A stretch of DNA of 64,000 nt. It comes from Apostichopus japonicus. Lineage: Eukaryota; Echinodermata; Holothuroidea; Aspidochirotida; Stichopodidae. Position 1 is the first letter of the stretch, and every line of letters begins with the position of its first letter. The notes below the pieces were generated by a model, which had not been told where the DNA came from, searched no databases, and saw nothing but the letters and a program-made list of their open reading frames with translations. The translations under genes and the position numbers were made by a program. The stretch is from positions 20,169,841 through 20,233,840 of the forward strand of contig NC_092575.1 of NCBI RefSeq assembly GCF_037975245.1, given 5' to 3'. This document shows, one piece after another, positions 23,101 to 31,802 of this stretch.

Positions 23101-24785
23101 TTCTACCGTTTAGGTATCGCACAGAGGCCATGAAGGGTCTCCATGATGATGTAGGGCACCCAAGTTCTGACCGAACTCTGGATCTGGTGAGATCGAGATT
23201 CTTCTGGCCTAAGATGGGTGCTGATGTGTTAGAGAAATGTAGAAGTTGCGAGCGTTGTATCCGGAGGAAGGCCAGGGCCCATAACTCAGCTTCTTTGGTG
23301 TCGATCACTACCACTCGCCCCCTGGAACTGTTATGCATGGACTTCTTGAAGATCGAGCCAGACTCTAGGGACACTAGAAATGTCTTAGTGATCACCGACC
23401 ATTTCACCCGCTACGCTTTTGCAATACCAACCCGGGATCAGAAGGCCACCACGGTTGCCAAGGCCCTTTGGGAACATGTCTTTGTGCACTACGGCTTCCC
23501 AGAACGCCTTCATTCTGACCAGGGGCGTGATTTCGAGTCACGTGTCATCAAGGAGCTGTGTGATCTGCTGGACATTAAAAAGTCACGTACCACCCCGTAC
23601 CATCCCCAGGGTAACGGACAGTGCGAAAGGTTTAACCAGACCCTCCTCAACTTGCTCGGGACCCTGGAGGATGAGAAGAAAGAACACTGGCGTATCCATG
23701 TGGCCCCGCTTGTACACGCATACAATTGCACCAGAAACGAGGCAACAGGTATGTCACCATACTCTCTTATGTTTGGACGGGAGCCTAGGTTGCCAATTGA
23801 CTTGCGGTTAGGAGTGGGCCCAGGCCCCGATGAGCCTGTTTCTCACCAGAGGTATGCTGCTCGTCTCAAACACAGACTACAGCGGGCACACCAACTGGCC
23901 GGAAGTAAAGCTGACAGAAAGGCAGCAGCCAACGAGCAACGCTACAATGCTGGAGTTCGTGAGTCGGCCCTCCAGGCAGGTGACCGTGTTCTCGTGAGGA
24001 ATGTGAAGCTCCGAGGAGGTCACAAGTTGGCAAATCGATGGGAAGACACAGTCTATGTAGTGGTCAGAAGATGTGGGGAGGACATGCCAGTTTTTGAGGT
24101 AAGACCTGAGGGTTGTGATGGCCAAGCCCGCACCCTACATAGAAATATGCTCTTACCATGCCGGTTTGCCCCAGCCCCACAAGAAGCAGTCGACACTCCT
24201 ACAAGGCCCCCGAGACGGAGGAGACAACCTCCTCGGATCCAGCAGAGGGACCCTTCCCCACCACTTTCAGACTCGGGATCAGAGTGCAGTGATGGGCCAT
24301 ACTACTCCCTGGATATGGACTTCACACCAGTTCCAGTTGATGTTCCCCCGATGGCCATACCCACTCAGCCGATCCATGACCAGCCTGAAGACAGGGTGCG
24401 ACCGCAGAGCCCAACCACCACCCCAGCCGAACGACAGAGTGAGCAGTCTGAGGACACAGCTGATGAGGACATTGAGGTAGATGACCCGGTGACTGCAGTG
24501 GAACCTGATGCCCCTGCTCAGATAGTAACAGTCGAGCCCCCTACGTCTCCCCCAGCCTTAGTTGATACCCAGGGTCAGCACCCACGGACATCAGGCCGCA
24601 GGCGAAGGCAGACTGTACCACTCAGTTATGACCAGATGGGTCAACCAGCAGCATGGTCAGTTAACAACCAGGTCAAGGCAAGTACCACCACTTCAACCTC
24701 TATGGCTAAGCTAGTCCAGCAGCAGATGTCGCTGATGGAGCAATCCGCCATGATGTTGCAGACCCTAATGGCTGGGAACAGGTAG
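20031..24785 (+). CDS. pol: Pol polyprotein: protease, reverse transcriptase, RNase H, integrase
   Basis: The frame opens after a stop at 20028-20030 and has no ATG of its own at the start, so expression by -1 frameshift from gag is expected. Residues counted from 20043: aspartic protease LLDTGSQVT with D93; RT with VDYRLLN, CLDLKSGYYQI, MPQGICNAPATFQ and YLDD 544-547; RNase H starting LHTDAST (D720) with an HKLEFLAL segment and LTDNN; integrase zinc finger H1034/H1039...C1069/C1072; catalytic core D1100, D1159, E1195 (DD35E). A GPF/Y-like C-terminal domain ends near 1375. There is no chromodomain. A further tail of about 200 residues rich in Pro, Glu and Asp has no recognisable family and ends in a Gln/Met-rich helix. 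All catalytic residues looked for are intact. Confidence 0.95.
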   Translation, partial: GQNNLLQVWRAGTHGERMPETPQCRTGAAKASREIATTLGKRGRASPQGQRGAPSVNILSHSHSGSVSTSGIPTGLVGDAPTTSVLLDGQECEALLDTGSQVTCVAKSFYERRLPHSKLHPLSELGLTGAGGHVVPYLGYISVTITPSGGDAGTRRKVRTLALILPDSLSTTKVPVLIGTNTSLLLTLLKDCRRKGGRRFIRKLKVSPRWATAYKLAASLNECGKDGCIGSVRVQGDRVVPANGTIDITCGIRNPLGIEVDVLVEGHPCLSRGLHVPPCLNKLAKGGTCPIKLTVQNHSGREVKLQDGHLIGKVFLPGSVKPLVPNNQCNVFTSSHQVSAPKQLPFDLKDSPITTEWKQRFIDVLTRHQNAFSNDDLDIGCTSAVKHQIRLTDDAPFRQKSRRISPADFEDTRRHLQDLLMKGIIRESSSPYASPIVLVRKKNNDIRLTVDYRLLNSRTVRDQYNIPKIEDTFHSLSGAAWFSCLDLKSGYYQIEMDEADKAKTAFWCPLGFYEFNRMPQGICNAPATFQRLMEKCMGDMAFTDVLVYLDDLLVFSRTLEEHVQKLDKVLTRLEEFGLRLNPDKCQFVHPSVKCLGHVISAGGVQTDPEKISAVTTWPRPQNVRELKSFLGFSGYYRRFIQHYSRIAKPLNDLSRLYEPVRKGRKGRPKSPQNQPGPRPSPDTPFGDKWDQQCQEAFEMLIQRLTTAPTLLFADYSAPFVLHTDASTSGLGAALYQQNNGRLQPVAYASRGLSKSEANYPAHKLEFLALKWAVTDKFSDYLYGNHFTVLTDNNPLTYVLTTAKLDATGHRWLAALATFDFDIKYKPGKQNQDADGLSRRPQEPPPDDDEYIEFQRQANCMREKFLNQPMETYVEAEVNQLHCSPKAVTVPHEVVDAVCLGLHVANVIEPSGVSPGDPQLALIESVCDSPEVFPEQFAETLVLGQDSLPGIEPKDWAQHQDEDETIRRVKAFVIRGTRPDKTEFADLSLEAKLLLRQWGKFVLRENILYRKVVDPLSEEGKLQLVLPFRYRTEAMKGLHDDVGHPSSDRTLDLVRSRFFWPKMGADVLEKCRSCERCIRRKARAHNSASLVSITTTRPLELLCMDFLKIEPDSRDTRNVLVITDHFTRYAFAIPTRDQKATTVAKALWEHVFVHYGFPERLHSDQGRDFESRVIKELCDLLDIKKSRTTPYHPQGNGQCERFNQTLLNLLGTLEDEKKEHWRIHVAPLVHAYNCTRNEATGMSPYSLMFGREPRLPIDLRLGVGPGPDEPVSHQRYAARLKHRLQRAHQLAGSKADRKAAANEQRYNAGVRESALQAGDRVLVRNVKLRGGHKLANRWEDTVYVVVRRCGEDMPVFEVRPEGCDGQARTLHRNMLLPCRFAPAPQEAVDTPTRPPRRRRQPPRIQQRDPSPPLSDSGSECSDGPYYSLDMDFTPVPVDVPPMAIPTQPIHDQPEDRVRPQSPTTTPAERQSEQSEDTADEDIEVDDPVTAVEPDAPAQIVTVEPPTSPPALVDTQGQHPRTSGRRRRQTVPLSYDQMGQPAAWSVNNQVKASTTTSTSMAKLVQQQMSLMEQSAMMLQTLMAGNR
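20148..20154 (+). promoter_or_regulatory. Programmed -1 ribosomal frameshift slippery heptamer
   Basis: GGGAAAC read as G GGA AAC in the gag frame, matching the X XXY YYZ rule exactly. Gag codons occupy positions congruent with 20149 and pol codons with 20148, so a -1 slip here moves ribosomes into pol. After a 6-base spacer, GGGCG (20161-20165) can pair with CGCCC (20186-20190), a GC-rich stem at the usual distance. The overlap open in both frames is 20031-20199. Confidence 0.85.
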
Positions 24786-24828
24786 GTATTTAGCTGTGGT
24801 GTTCGTTGGTCGAGGACGACCATATTTT

Positions 24829-24840
24829 GTGAGGGGAGTG
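24829..24840 (+). promoter_or_regulatory. Polypurine tract
   Basis: GTGAGGGGAGTG directly abuts the 3' LTR, as required for priming of plus-strand DNA in LTR retroelements. Confidence 0.8.
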
Positions 24841-27652
24841 TGTAGCACCCCTAATATTTCCCAATAGTAGTGTCTATAGTTTTGTCCCCCTGTATAATAT
24901 ACCCTTCCCCTTCACTTTTATTTTTTCCATTTCCCTTTTAACTATTTGTGGTATTTTCTGGTAACACTCACACCTGCTAGAAAGACCACTAAGTCTCTGT
25001 GTGGTCTGGTTCCACATTAAGGTTACTCCAAGGTTACGCTAAATCTAGTGACCACTTATCTGTCATTCCCTACATTAAAAGACCAGGCCTTGCCTTATTT
25101 CTCCCTTAAGTGTAGTAAGTATGTTCACACTCTTTGGAATCTCTGGTGGAGTAAGTTAAAGATGTGGGAAGACAGTTTGTCTACTTCCTGGAGTATTGGT
25201 AGCCAGTCTAAGTAAAATCTTGTCTGGTAGGGTGGGATAACAACCTTCCCTTTGTTCAAAGAATGGCTTAAAACAGCTAAGTTTGCAAGCGACTCTACCA
25301 TTCACCAAGACACTCCAAGCTGCCATGCACCTGGCTGTACCAAACTGTTCCAGTTCATTAGAAATTAATTTCATTAATTTCTACACAGGTAAGAGTTCAT
25401 CTTTTGACTTTGCCCCAGACCCCTCAGTAGCTTGTTCATTTTCATTGTGCATACATAGTGTATTTTACTTGCAAATGTATTCATGTTAGTTCTGTGCTGG
25501 CAATGTGCACACAGAATATAGTAGCAGCCCTCATTAAGTGTAATTGTGTTGTATTTACCATTTACTACATTTATCCTGTGATGGCTACATGCACACAGAC
25601 TGTAATTATTATGTTGTTCCTGTGATGGCTACATGCACACAGACTTAAGTTATTAATTAAACGTTTGTACCTGTAATGGCTATAGAGAGTCTACAGGTGA
25701 GATCATTATTATTGTTATCCGTTGTTTTATAGTATGTTTATAAGGTTGATTATGGCACTTATAATGCCCTCAACCTTTGCCATCTTGTGTATTGTTATGA
25801 TCTAACCTACATTTAGTTAATGTAAGAGTATTGAAAGTACTTAGGTTATTTGGTCTAGCGAGAACCCACATTTGGATATTTATTTAGTTATTATGTACTC
25901 TTGCGATACGTCTAGCATTACCCGTTACTGTAATGTACTCATGTTCTTATTTAGTTGTACTTGGTTTCCGCTATTTGAGCTATGTTTAGATCCCATGATG
26001 CAATGCTACACTTTTACTAGTTGCCATGGTGATAGGAATAGTTGAACTTCTGTTAACCGTTATATTGAATCAATCGTTGTATCAATATGTTAGTAGGCAT
26101 ATTGACTATTTTGTGAACCGAGACACTATTGTAGTTTTGTTGTTGTTTATCAGAGATTAGAGTATTAGCATGTATTTAGCCCTGTGAGTCACCCTTCACT
26201 GGTACAGACTCCATCTGACCAGATATTTACAGCAGATAAGCTAGGTGACATAGTCTCCGTTTTATAGCCTGCTCTTAGTCCCAGGGGACGCTTAGGTACC
26301 TGCAGCCTAACAAAGGTGTCAGTTGCCATGGCAACCTGTGGTCTAAGTTAGTAAGAGGTGCATGGGTTGAAGTACATAGTTAGTATACTACTGTTGTTGC
26401 TATTATTACTAGCTGAGGGATTTCCCCGGTAGTACATTATTTATACTTGCAGACTTCACGTAAGTCATAGAGGTTGTAATGATTTTAGAGTTAATCACTC
26501 GCCTCTATTTGGATATTGTTCGTAGTGGAATTAGAGCAACCAGCTTCTAGTTATATATATTTGTTAACCTACGACATTCCTAGTTTTTACTGCTATGCCA
26601 TATAGGGATAGACAGTTTCACTTATTTATGGAGCACTGTGTTATTGCTGTATGAGTAACATAGGCAAGTAGTTGTATGCTTAGCAACCAGTTGTGTATTA
26701 GTGTCTAGGTCTCGGAAGGTTCACTTTATTTTAATACTTTACAGTTTACTTGTTGTCATGCCGACCAGGCATGATGAGTGCACCATATATGTCACTCTTT
26801 ATTAGGTGATCAGGTTGACATTTGCTTATACTATTTCATTATTGTTGTGTCACCCTTACTGATTATCTTTGTTGTATATTACCGCATATTTTCATACTTA
26901 TTTTAATTGCTTAGTAATTGTTTGTTTACTGTGGGAGACCGTTAATCCCCTTGCCCTTTGTTTAGTTTATTTTTATTGTGTTGGCAATGCATGGTGACCA
27001 TTCACCAAGACACTCCAAGCTGCCATGCACCTGGCTGTACCAAACTGTTCCAGTTCATTAGAAATTAATTTCATTAATTTCTACACAGCTTTTATACATG
27101 TAGAACTTTGATGTAGTCTCACCTATCGAGAGACCGAAATTATAGATGTCCTTGTAGGTTATCTTAGACGCCGGAACCCCCACTCCTGGTCCGGGTAACC
27201 AAGGACGCATGATGCACCCCCACCAATAGACGTTATTCGTGGACTGAGGGACCAACCATTAGACTATAATATACTAGACAAGATTGAGGGGCCAACCATT
27301 ATGCAGTAATACATACTAGACGAGATGAGCGACTCCCGAGTTATTAGTTTAGTAGGCCATTAGAGTGTTAGGCCATGTTGAATGTCATGTTTTAATCATG
27401 TTTTAACTTTATTTTGTATTTTATATATTTTCATTTTGCATATCGTAATTTCTCTTTTATCGTATGGTGAATACATATTTACCCTGCGGATTACGATAGA
27501 TTATTGCGTTTGTCCTCATTTTAATATACTGTGTCATTATATCTTCTCAAAGGCAGGCGACTCATCACAGATTTGAACCCCGCTTCCCTTGATCTCATGT
27601 ATCTTGTGGTTGCGTAACCAGCACATATTTAGTCCAAAAGCTAAGTGCTACA
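24841..27652 (+). repeat. 3' long terminal repeat, 2812 bp
   Basis: Same length as the 5' LTR and identical wherever compared, including the 92-bp direct repeats, with TGTAGCA...TGCTACA termini. Followed by the TAGC target duplication at 27653-27656. Confidence 0.95.
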
Positions 27653-27747
27653 TAGCAATAAGAAAAAAAACTTCACTTGCAAGCAACGGAAAGTTAACTT
27701 TTTCACAGGGCGGCACGCGGTTTGGGCGAGTCTTCAATGCCTTTTAA

Positions 27748-28472
27748 TTTAACTTATATATTTCTACTACCGATCTGGTAGTAATTTTGAAAACCAATCA
27801 GAGCTCTCCTAAAGTAGATATGCCATGAATATTCAGATAGACTATTTGTTTGAAACAAACTTTATTCTTCCGTTAGGTTGTGATAAACCCTATCAACTTC
27901 AAGACAAACAAATTCTAATCCGGTCTCTCACTTAGTCATATGAGTGTATTATTAGGGGGTTGTTACATACAGATCCCTTCGCTATATATTTTTTTCATTT
28001 AGTTTCAGACACTGGGGTAGACCCACAGAACTGAGCTACGAAACCCAGGCTGTTCTAATACCCGATACATTTACGGCATAGTTTATGTTTATGCATGTCA
28101 GTTGCACTGTTCTTTCTTGTTCATCGGTTTATATTTTACATATATTTTACATCTAATGGAAGCAGTAAACTGGATCTACGACAATACTTATAAAACAGAG
28201 CATATAAATACAAAGTTCTACATTTGAAATGGAAAGCAAAACAAATCTGGCACATCTTTTGTTTTGAAGAACTTTACCTTACAAATACTTGGAAGTTTCG
28301 CAAATAGATAGCAATGCGTTAATAATTAAGTAAACAGAAGGTATTGCGATTATTAAACGATTGAAATATTAGTGCATCTTTTGAACGAGTAACAAAGACG
28401 CGTAAAACAAATTTGAAAATGTATAAGATTTTACCAAAAATTCATCACCTCCAATCGCGTTATATACAATGA
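27748..28472. other. Intergenic, nothing recognised
   Basis: AT-rich sequence between two TTAA-type elements with no coding or RNA signature seen. Confidence 0.4.
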
Positions 28473-28476
28473 TTAA

Positions 28477-28750
28477 AGGATTGGTTCAGTTGTCATACAT
28501 GTTTATGTTATATGAAAGAGGACAATAAAAGACACACAATGGTGGGAAAAAAACTGTTCAAATATCTTTTTCGGTTAAAGAGATATTCAAGTGTAAAGTT
28601 TTATCAGATTGTGTAGAAACTGCTGAAATCTGACTAGCTGTGATGTCACATCCTCAGATTCCTGAAAAGTCTTTATTTTTTCTCTAAATATTTTGTGAGA
28701 TTTCATGACTTTCAACCAAAATAGACATGTCAAACACCTGAACCAATCCT
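28477..28750. mobile_element. TTAA-flanked MITE, 274 bp
   Basis: TTAA at 28473-28476 and 28751-28754. Terminal inverted repeats AGGATTGGTTCAG (left) and AGGATTGGTTCAG read inward from the right, a perfect 13-bp match. No coding capacity. Its AGGA start resembles the larger element at 13442-14585, but the remaining TIR sequence differs, so it is a separate family. Confidence 0.82.
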
Positions 28751-29067
28751 TTAATATGCTTATTCTGTAGGGTTATATCATACCGCAGATATGCTTTAGA
28801 AAAGTTAGATGAAACGTTTAATATTGTGAACCCTCATACTAATATTTGAGTAACCATATGTAGTGGTTAAAAAACTGGTATATATAAAATATTGCAAAAA
28901 AACTTGAGTTAGGACTGTCCCGTATGCATAGTAAATTAATGGAAGAAAATATATGAGACCATTCTCAGTCACTGCAGCAGGTAACATATAACAATAAGTG
29001 TATAACAGATACCAAACAGGCCTATGTTTAGAATGAAATTCGGACGATTACTTGACCGATTGGTTTT

Positions 29068-29981
29068 CTTATAATGTTTTTTTTTTTTTTTAATTTCTTC
29101 TTCCTAGCTTTCTTTCGTTTGTTAATTTGACGATTTACTTGATTTTATTTCAAATATTCAGAGGCCAAATAAGACCCGTTTCCCTCTTTGTAGTAAGAGT
29201 TCTGCTCTTCCTTTTATTCCTTTCTTTTTTTTATTGTTATTTTGACTGTATTTGCCTTCGTTAAAGTCCTTCTTGTTGTTTGTTTCTCATTTCAGTTTAT
29301 AATGGGCGTTTCGAGATCTTTTATTTCATCTTAATGGTAAAAGGTCTTTACATTTATCGTTTTGTCGTTGTTGTTATACTATTATTTGTTTTTTTTTTCT
29401 TTTCTATTTATTATAGTCAACATCGAATATCTTGAAAGAAATCCTGTCACTAACAGAAACAATCGAGTCCGTTTAATTACTAAAAGCGATATAATTCATG
29501 GAAATTTAGTTTCTCTAGCTAGTCATAAAATATCTTCTTATAATGTTTGTTTTGTTTGTTTTTTAATTTCTTCTTCCTAGCTTTCTTTCTTTTGTTATTT
29601 TGACGTTTTACTTTATTTATTTCAAATATTCAGAGGCCAAATAAGACCCGTTTCCTCTTTGTAGTAAGAGTTTTTCTCTTCCTTTTATTGTCATTTTGAC
29701 TGTATTTGCCTTCGTTAAAGTCCTTCTTGTTGTTTGTTTCTCATTTCAGTTTATAATAGGCGTTTCAAGATCTTTTATTTCATCTTAATGGTAAAAGGTC
29801 TTTACATTTATCGTTTTGTTGTTGTTATACTATTATTTGTTTTCTTCTTTTCTATTTATTATAGTCAACATCGAATGTCTTGAAAGAAATCCTGTCACTA
29901 ACAGAAACAATCGAGTCCGTTTAATGACTAAAAGCAATACAATTCATAGAAATTCAGTTTCTCGAGCTAGTCTAAAAATAT
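29068..29981. repeat. Tandem duplication, two copies with a 469-bp period
   Basis: Copy 1 is about 29068-29536 and copy 2 about 29537-29981, well over 90 percent identical by eye with small indels in T-rich tracts. Landmarks repeated: tcagaggccaaataagaccc, ttcgttaaagtccttcttg, and a segment starting after ttctatttattatag that reads STSNILKEILSLTETIESV then stop in copy 1 and the same with I to V in copy 2. That segment has an acceptor-like site in front of it and could be a duplicated last exon, but no upstream exons were found. Confidence 0.85.
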
Positions 29982-30117
29982 CTTTTTACAGCACATATGC
30001 TGTTTTATACCTTGTATAATGAGGCCGTAATTGATGTATGCATGTAACATACTTTCGGGAGTAGTAAAGAGTGTAGCAACCTAGTATCTATGTTGCTTGT
30101 ACAACGACTGGCGTATA

Positions 30118-31599
30118 TCAAGCGACACTGAACAGTCGGAGACCCGGAGCCCTAGAACCGTATCCATTGCCGTCTGTTTCAACTACAAGGATAGATATGT
30201 GGTTGGCATTCTCAAGGACACAAATACCACCAGGATTTATCAATTCTGTCTCACCGAATCTTCCTAAGAAAAATCCTGAAGAGTTATACATCAAAACTGC
30301 CCCCTTGGTCCTTTCACGGGCATCACTGACTCTTGAAGCGCCACCCTTGAAATTGTTGAATGATTCGGTAAAACAAACCGAGGCATAAATATTGTCATTA
30401 GAGTCGACCGCCACACCAAAAGGTCTAACTGTATGCCTTGAAACTTTGGTAGTTATAGAATGTTCCACTTTTTTCTGAGCAAGATTGATGATTTTGAGAC
30501 AACAATTGGCTTGATCTGCTACGATTAGCTTATCTTCAGCACTGTTAAGAGCAATACAAGCCAGGGATGGTGCTACGCTAGGTTTCTTACCCCCGCCCTC
30601 GACTCGTATGGTACCTAATGACATATGAAATTCATCGAACACACTAATAGCATTGCTTAATTTGTTTGCTACGTAAATTAACTTATTCTTATCTACCGAT
30701 ATGCCTAGAGGTTGATCTAGATTCCCATCACCAAAGGAACACACATATCTATCATTCTCATATAATCGTACGCTGTTACTATCTGTATCAGTCACGTAAA
30801 CAGTGTTACCTGCTGCACCGAAGATGCCACATGGACTCAAATCTTTACCAGCGCAGCCCACTTTTATGTTGTCACTCACGGGGTTTTTGCCATATCCTAG
30901 CCAATCCAGATGAAGGTAATTGCCATTCGATGAGTCGGTTACAAATATGGAGTCGCCATCACTGAAAACATCTTTCGGTTGTTTCATACAACCTCTTATC
31001 ACAGAAAGAATGCGGCCTTTGGGATGTACCACTACCTCTAAAGGAGACTTATTAATCCCCTGCCCATCCAGGAAAGCTTCTACCACGTAGATGCCGCATC
31101 TCTTCGGGATAAAACTGACTTCAAATTTCTCATCAGCTTTTTCTGGAACGACATCCCATTTATTCTTGTCGTAATAACGGATGGTCGCATTTAGCCGTTT
31201 GGAATCGATTCCTCTAATGGGCTTCCCTTTTGAATCACAAATCTGAATCGAACAGGTGATGATGACGTCACAGATGTGCTCGTGACTCTTCCCGGAGAGT
31301 TCGATAGAGCTTCCGTTAAGATCGGGAGATTCATCGTCTGATTCATCGTCTTCGAGTTCTAATCCTTCCTTAAAGGACTCCACCATTCCGTTGACCATGA
31401 AATTCGTTGGGAGGTTTGATACACCACCGGCAGGTATATCCTGCTCCTCTCGACATGTCGGACAAATAAGTTGACCTCTTTTTGCTGCCCATAATGCAAT
31501 GCATCCTTCGCAGACGACATGTTGACAAGGGAGAGTCTTAGCTTGGTCGAAAAGCTCGAAACATATGGGGCAAGATAAAGAATTCTTCATTCCCTCCAT
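30118..31599 (-). CDS. RING-filamin-NHL protein (TRIM-NHL-like), probable E3 ubiquitin ligase
   Basis: 493 aa in a single coding exon. The N-terminal C3HC4 RING finger has C10, C13, C25, H27, C30, C33, C46 and C49, all present, predicting E2 binding and ubiquitin transfer in the cytoplasm. An acidic linker follows (EDDESDDE near 83-90). A filamin-type immunoglobulin repeat lies at about 105-195 (ending KSPLEVVVHPKG), then NHL beta-propeller repeats from about 203 to the end (PKDVFSDGDSIFVTD, PCGIFGAAGNTVYVTD, PLGISVDKNKLIYVAN, PFGVAVDSNDNIYAS). TRIM2/3/71 relatives have B-boxes and a coiled coil between RING and filamin; here only about 55 residues separate them and neither is seen. The start ATG (31597-31599) follows an acceptor-like ttatttcag at 31621, so a 5' UTR exon probably lies upstream. 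Substrate or RNA target unknown. Confidence 0.92.
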   Translation of the reverse strand: MEGMKNSLSCPICFELFDQAKTLPCQHVVCEGCIALWAAKRGQLICPTCREEQDIPAGGVSNLPTNFMVNGMVESFKEGLELEDDESDDESPDLNGSSIELSGKSHEHICDVIITCSIQICDSKGKPIRGIDSKRLNATIRYYDKNKWDVVPEKADEKFEVSFIPKRCGIYVVEAFLDGQGINKSPLEVVVHPKGRILSVIRGCMKQPKDVFSDGDSIFVTDSSNGNYLHLDWLGYGKNPVSDNIKVGCAGKDLSPCGIFGAAGNTVYVTDTDSNSVRLYENDRYVCSFGDGNLDQPLGISVDKNKLIYVANKLSNAISVFDEFHMSLGTIRVEGGGKKPSVAPSLACIALNSAEDKLIVADQANCCLKIINLAQKKVEHSITTKVSRHTVRPFGVAVDSNDNIYASVCFTESFNNFKGGASRVSDARERTKGAVLMYNSSGFFLGRFGETELINPGGICVLENANHISILVVETDGNGYGSRAPGLRLFSVA

Positions 31600-31659
31600 G
31601 ATGACCCTGTTGGTATTAATCTGAAATAAATAGATAAACTATATATCTAATAGATATAT

Positions 31660-31714
31660 TTATATATCTGATAAATATATATATATATATCAGTATATAT
31701 ATATATATATATCA

Positions 31715-31757
<43 letters not shown>

Positions 31758-31802
31758 ATATATTATATATATATATATATATCAGTATATATATATATAT
31801 AT
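31660..31802. repeat. (TA)n-rich microsatellite
   Basis: Long alternating TA runs interspersed with repeated atatcagtatat units. Confidence 0.95.

Larger units (their letters stand above)
15708..27652 (+). mobile_element. Complete Ty3/gypsy LTR retrotransposon, 11945 bp
   Basis: Structure in order: 5' LTR 15708-18519, primer-binding site 18524-18541, gag 19009-20199, pol to 24785, polypurine tract just before 24841, 3' LTR 24841-27652. The target duplication is TAGC (15704-15707 and 27653-27656). Both LTRs are 2812 bp and every segment compared by eye is identical, so insertion was very recent. Domain order protease, RT, RNase H, integrase places it in Ty3/gypsy (Metaviridae-like). There is no envelope gene: only 55 bases separate the pol stop from the 3' LTR. 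No disabling stop or frameshift was seen apart from the expected gag/pol frame change. Confidence 0.96.
15449..27743. mobile_element. TTAA-flanked MITE split by the gypsy retrotransposon
   Basis: Left end TTAA (15445-15448) then AGGGTGTGAAGACTCGCGC; right end read inward, TTAA (27744-27747 complement) then AAGGCATTGAAGACTCGCCC. The shared TGAAGACTCGC defines an imperfect TIR. Without the 11.9-kb insertion the MITE would be about 346 bp (15449-15707 plus 27657-27743). A second copy of its left half begins after TTAA at 63898 and runs off the window with about 85-90 percent identity by eye. Confidence 0.66.

Noticed and set aside
24786-24840. Envelope-like third open frame in the gypsy element
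   Set aside because: Only 55 bases separate the pol stop from the 3' LTR, leaving no room.
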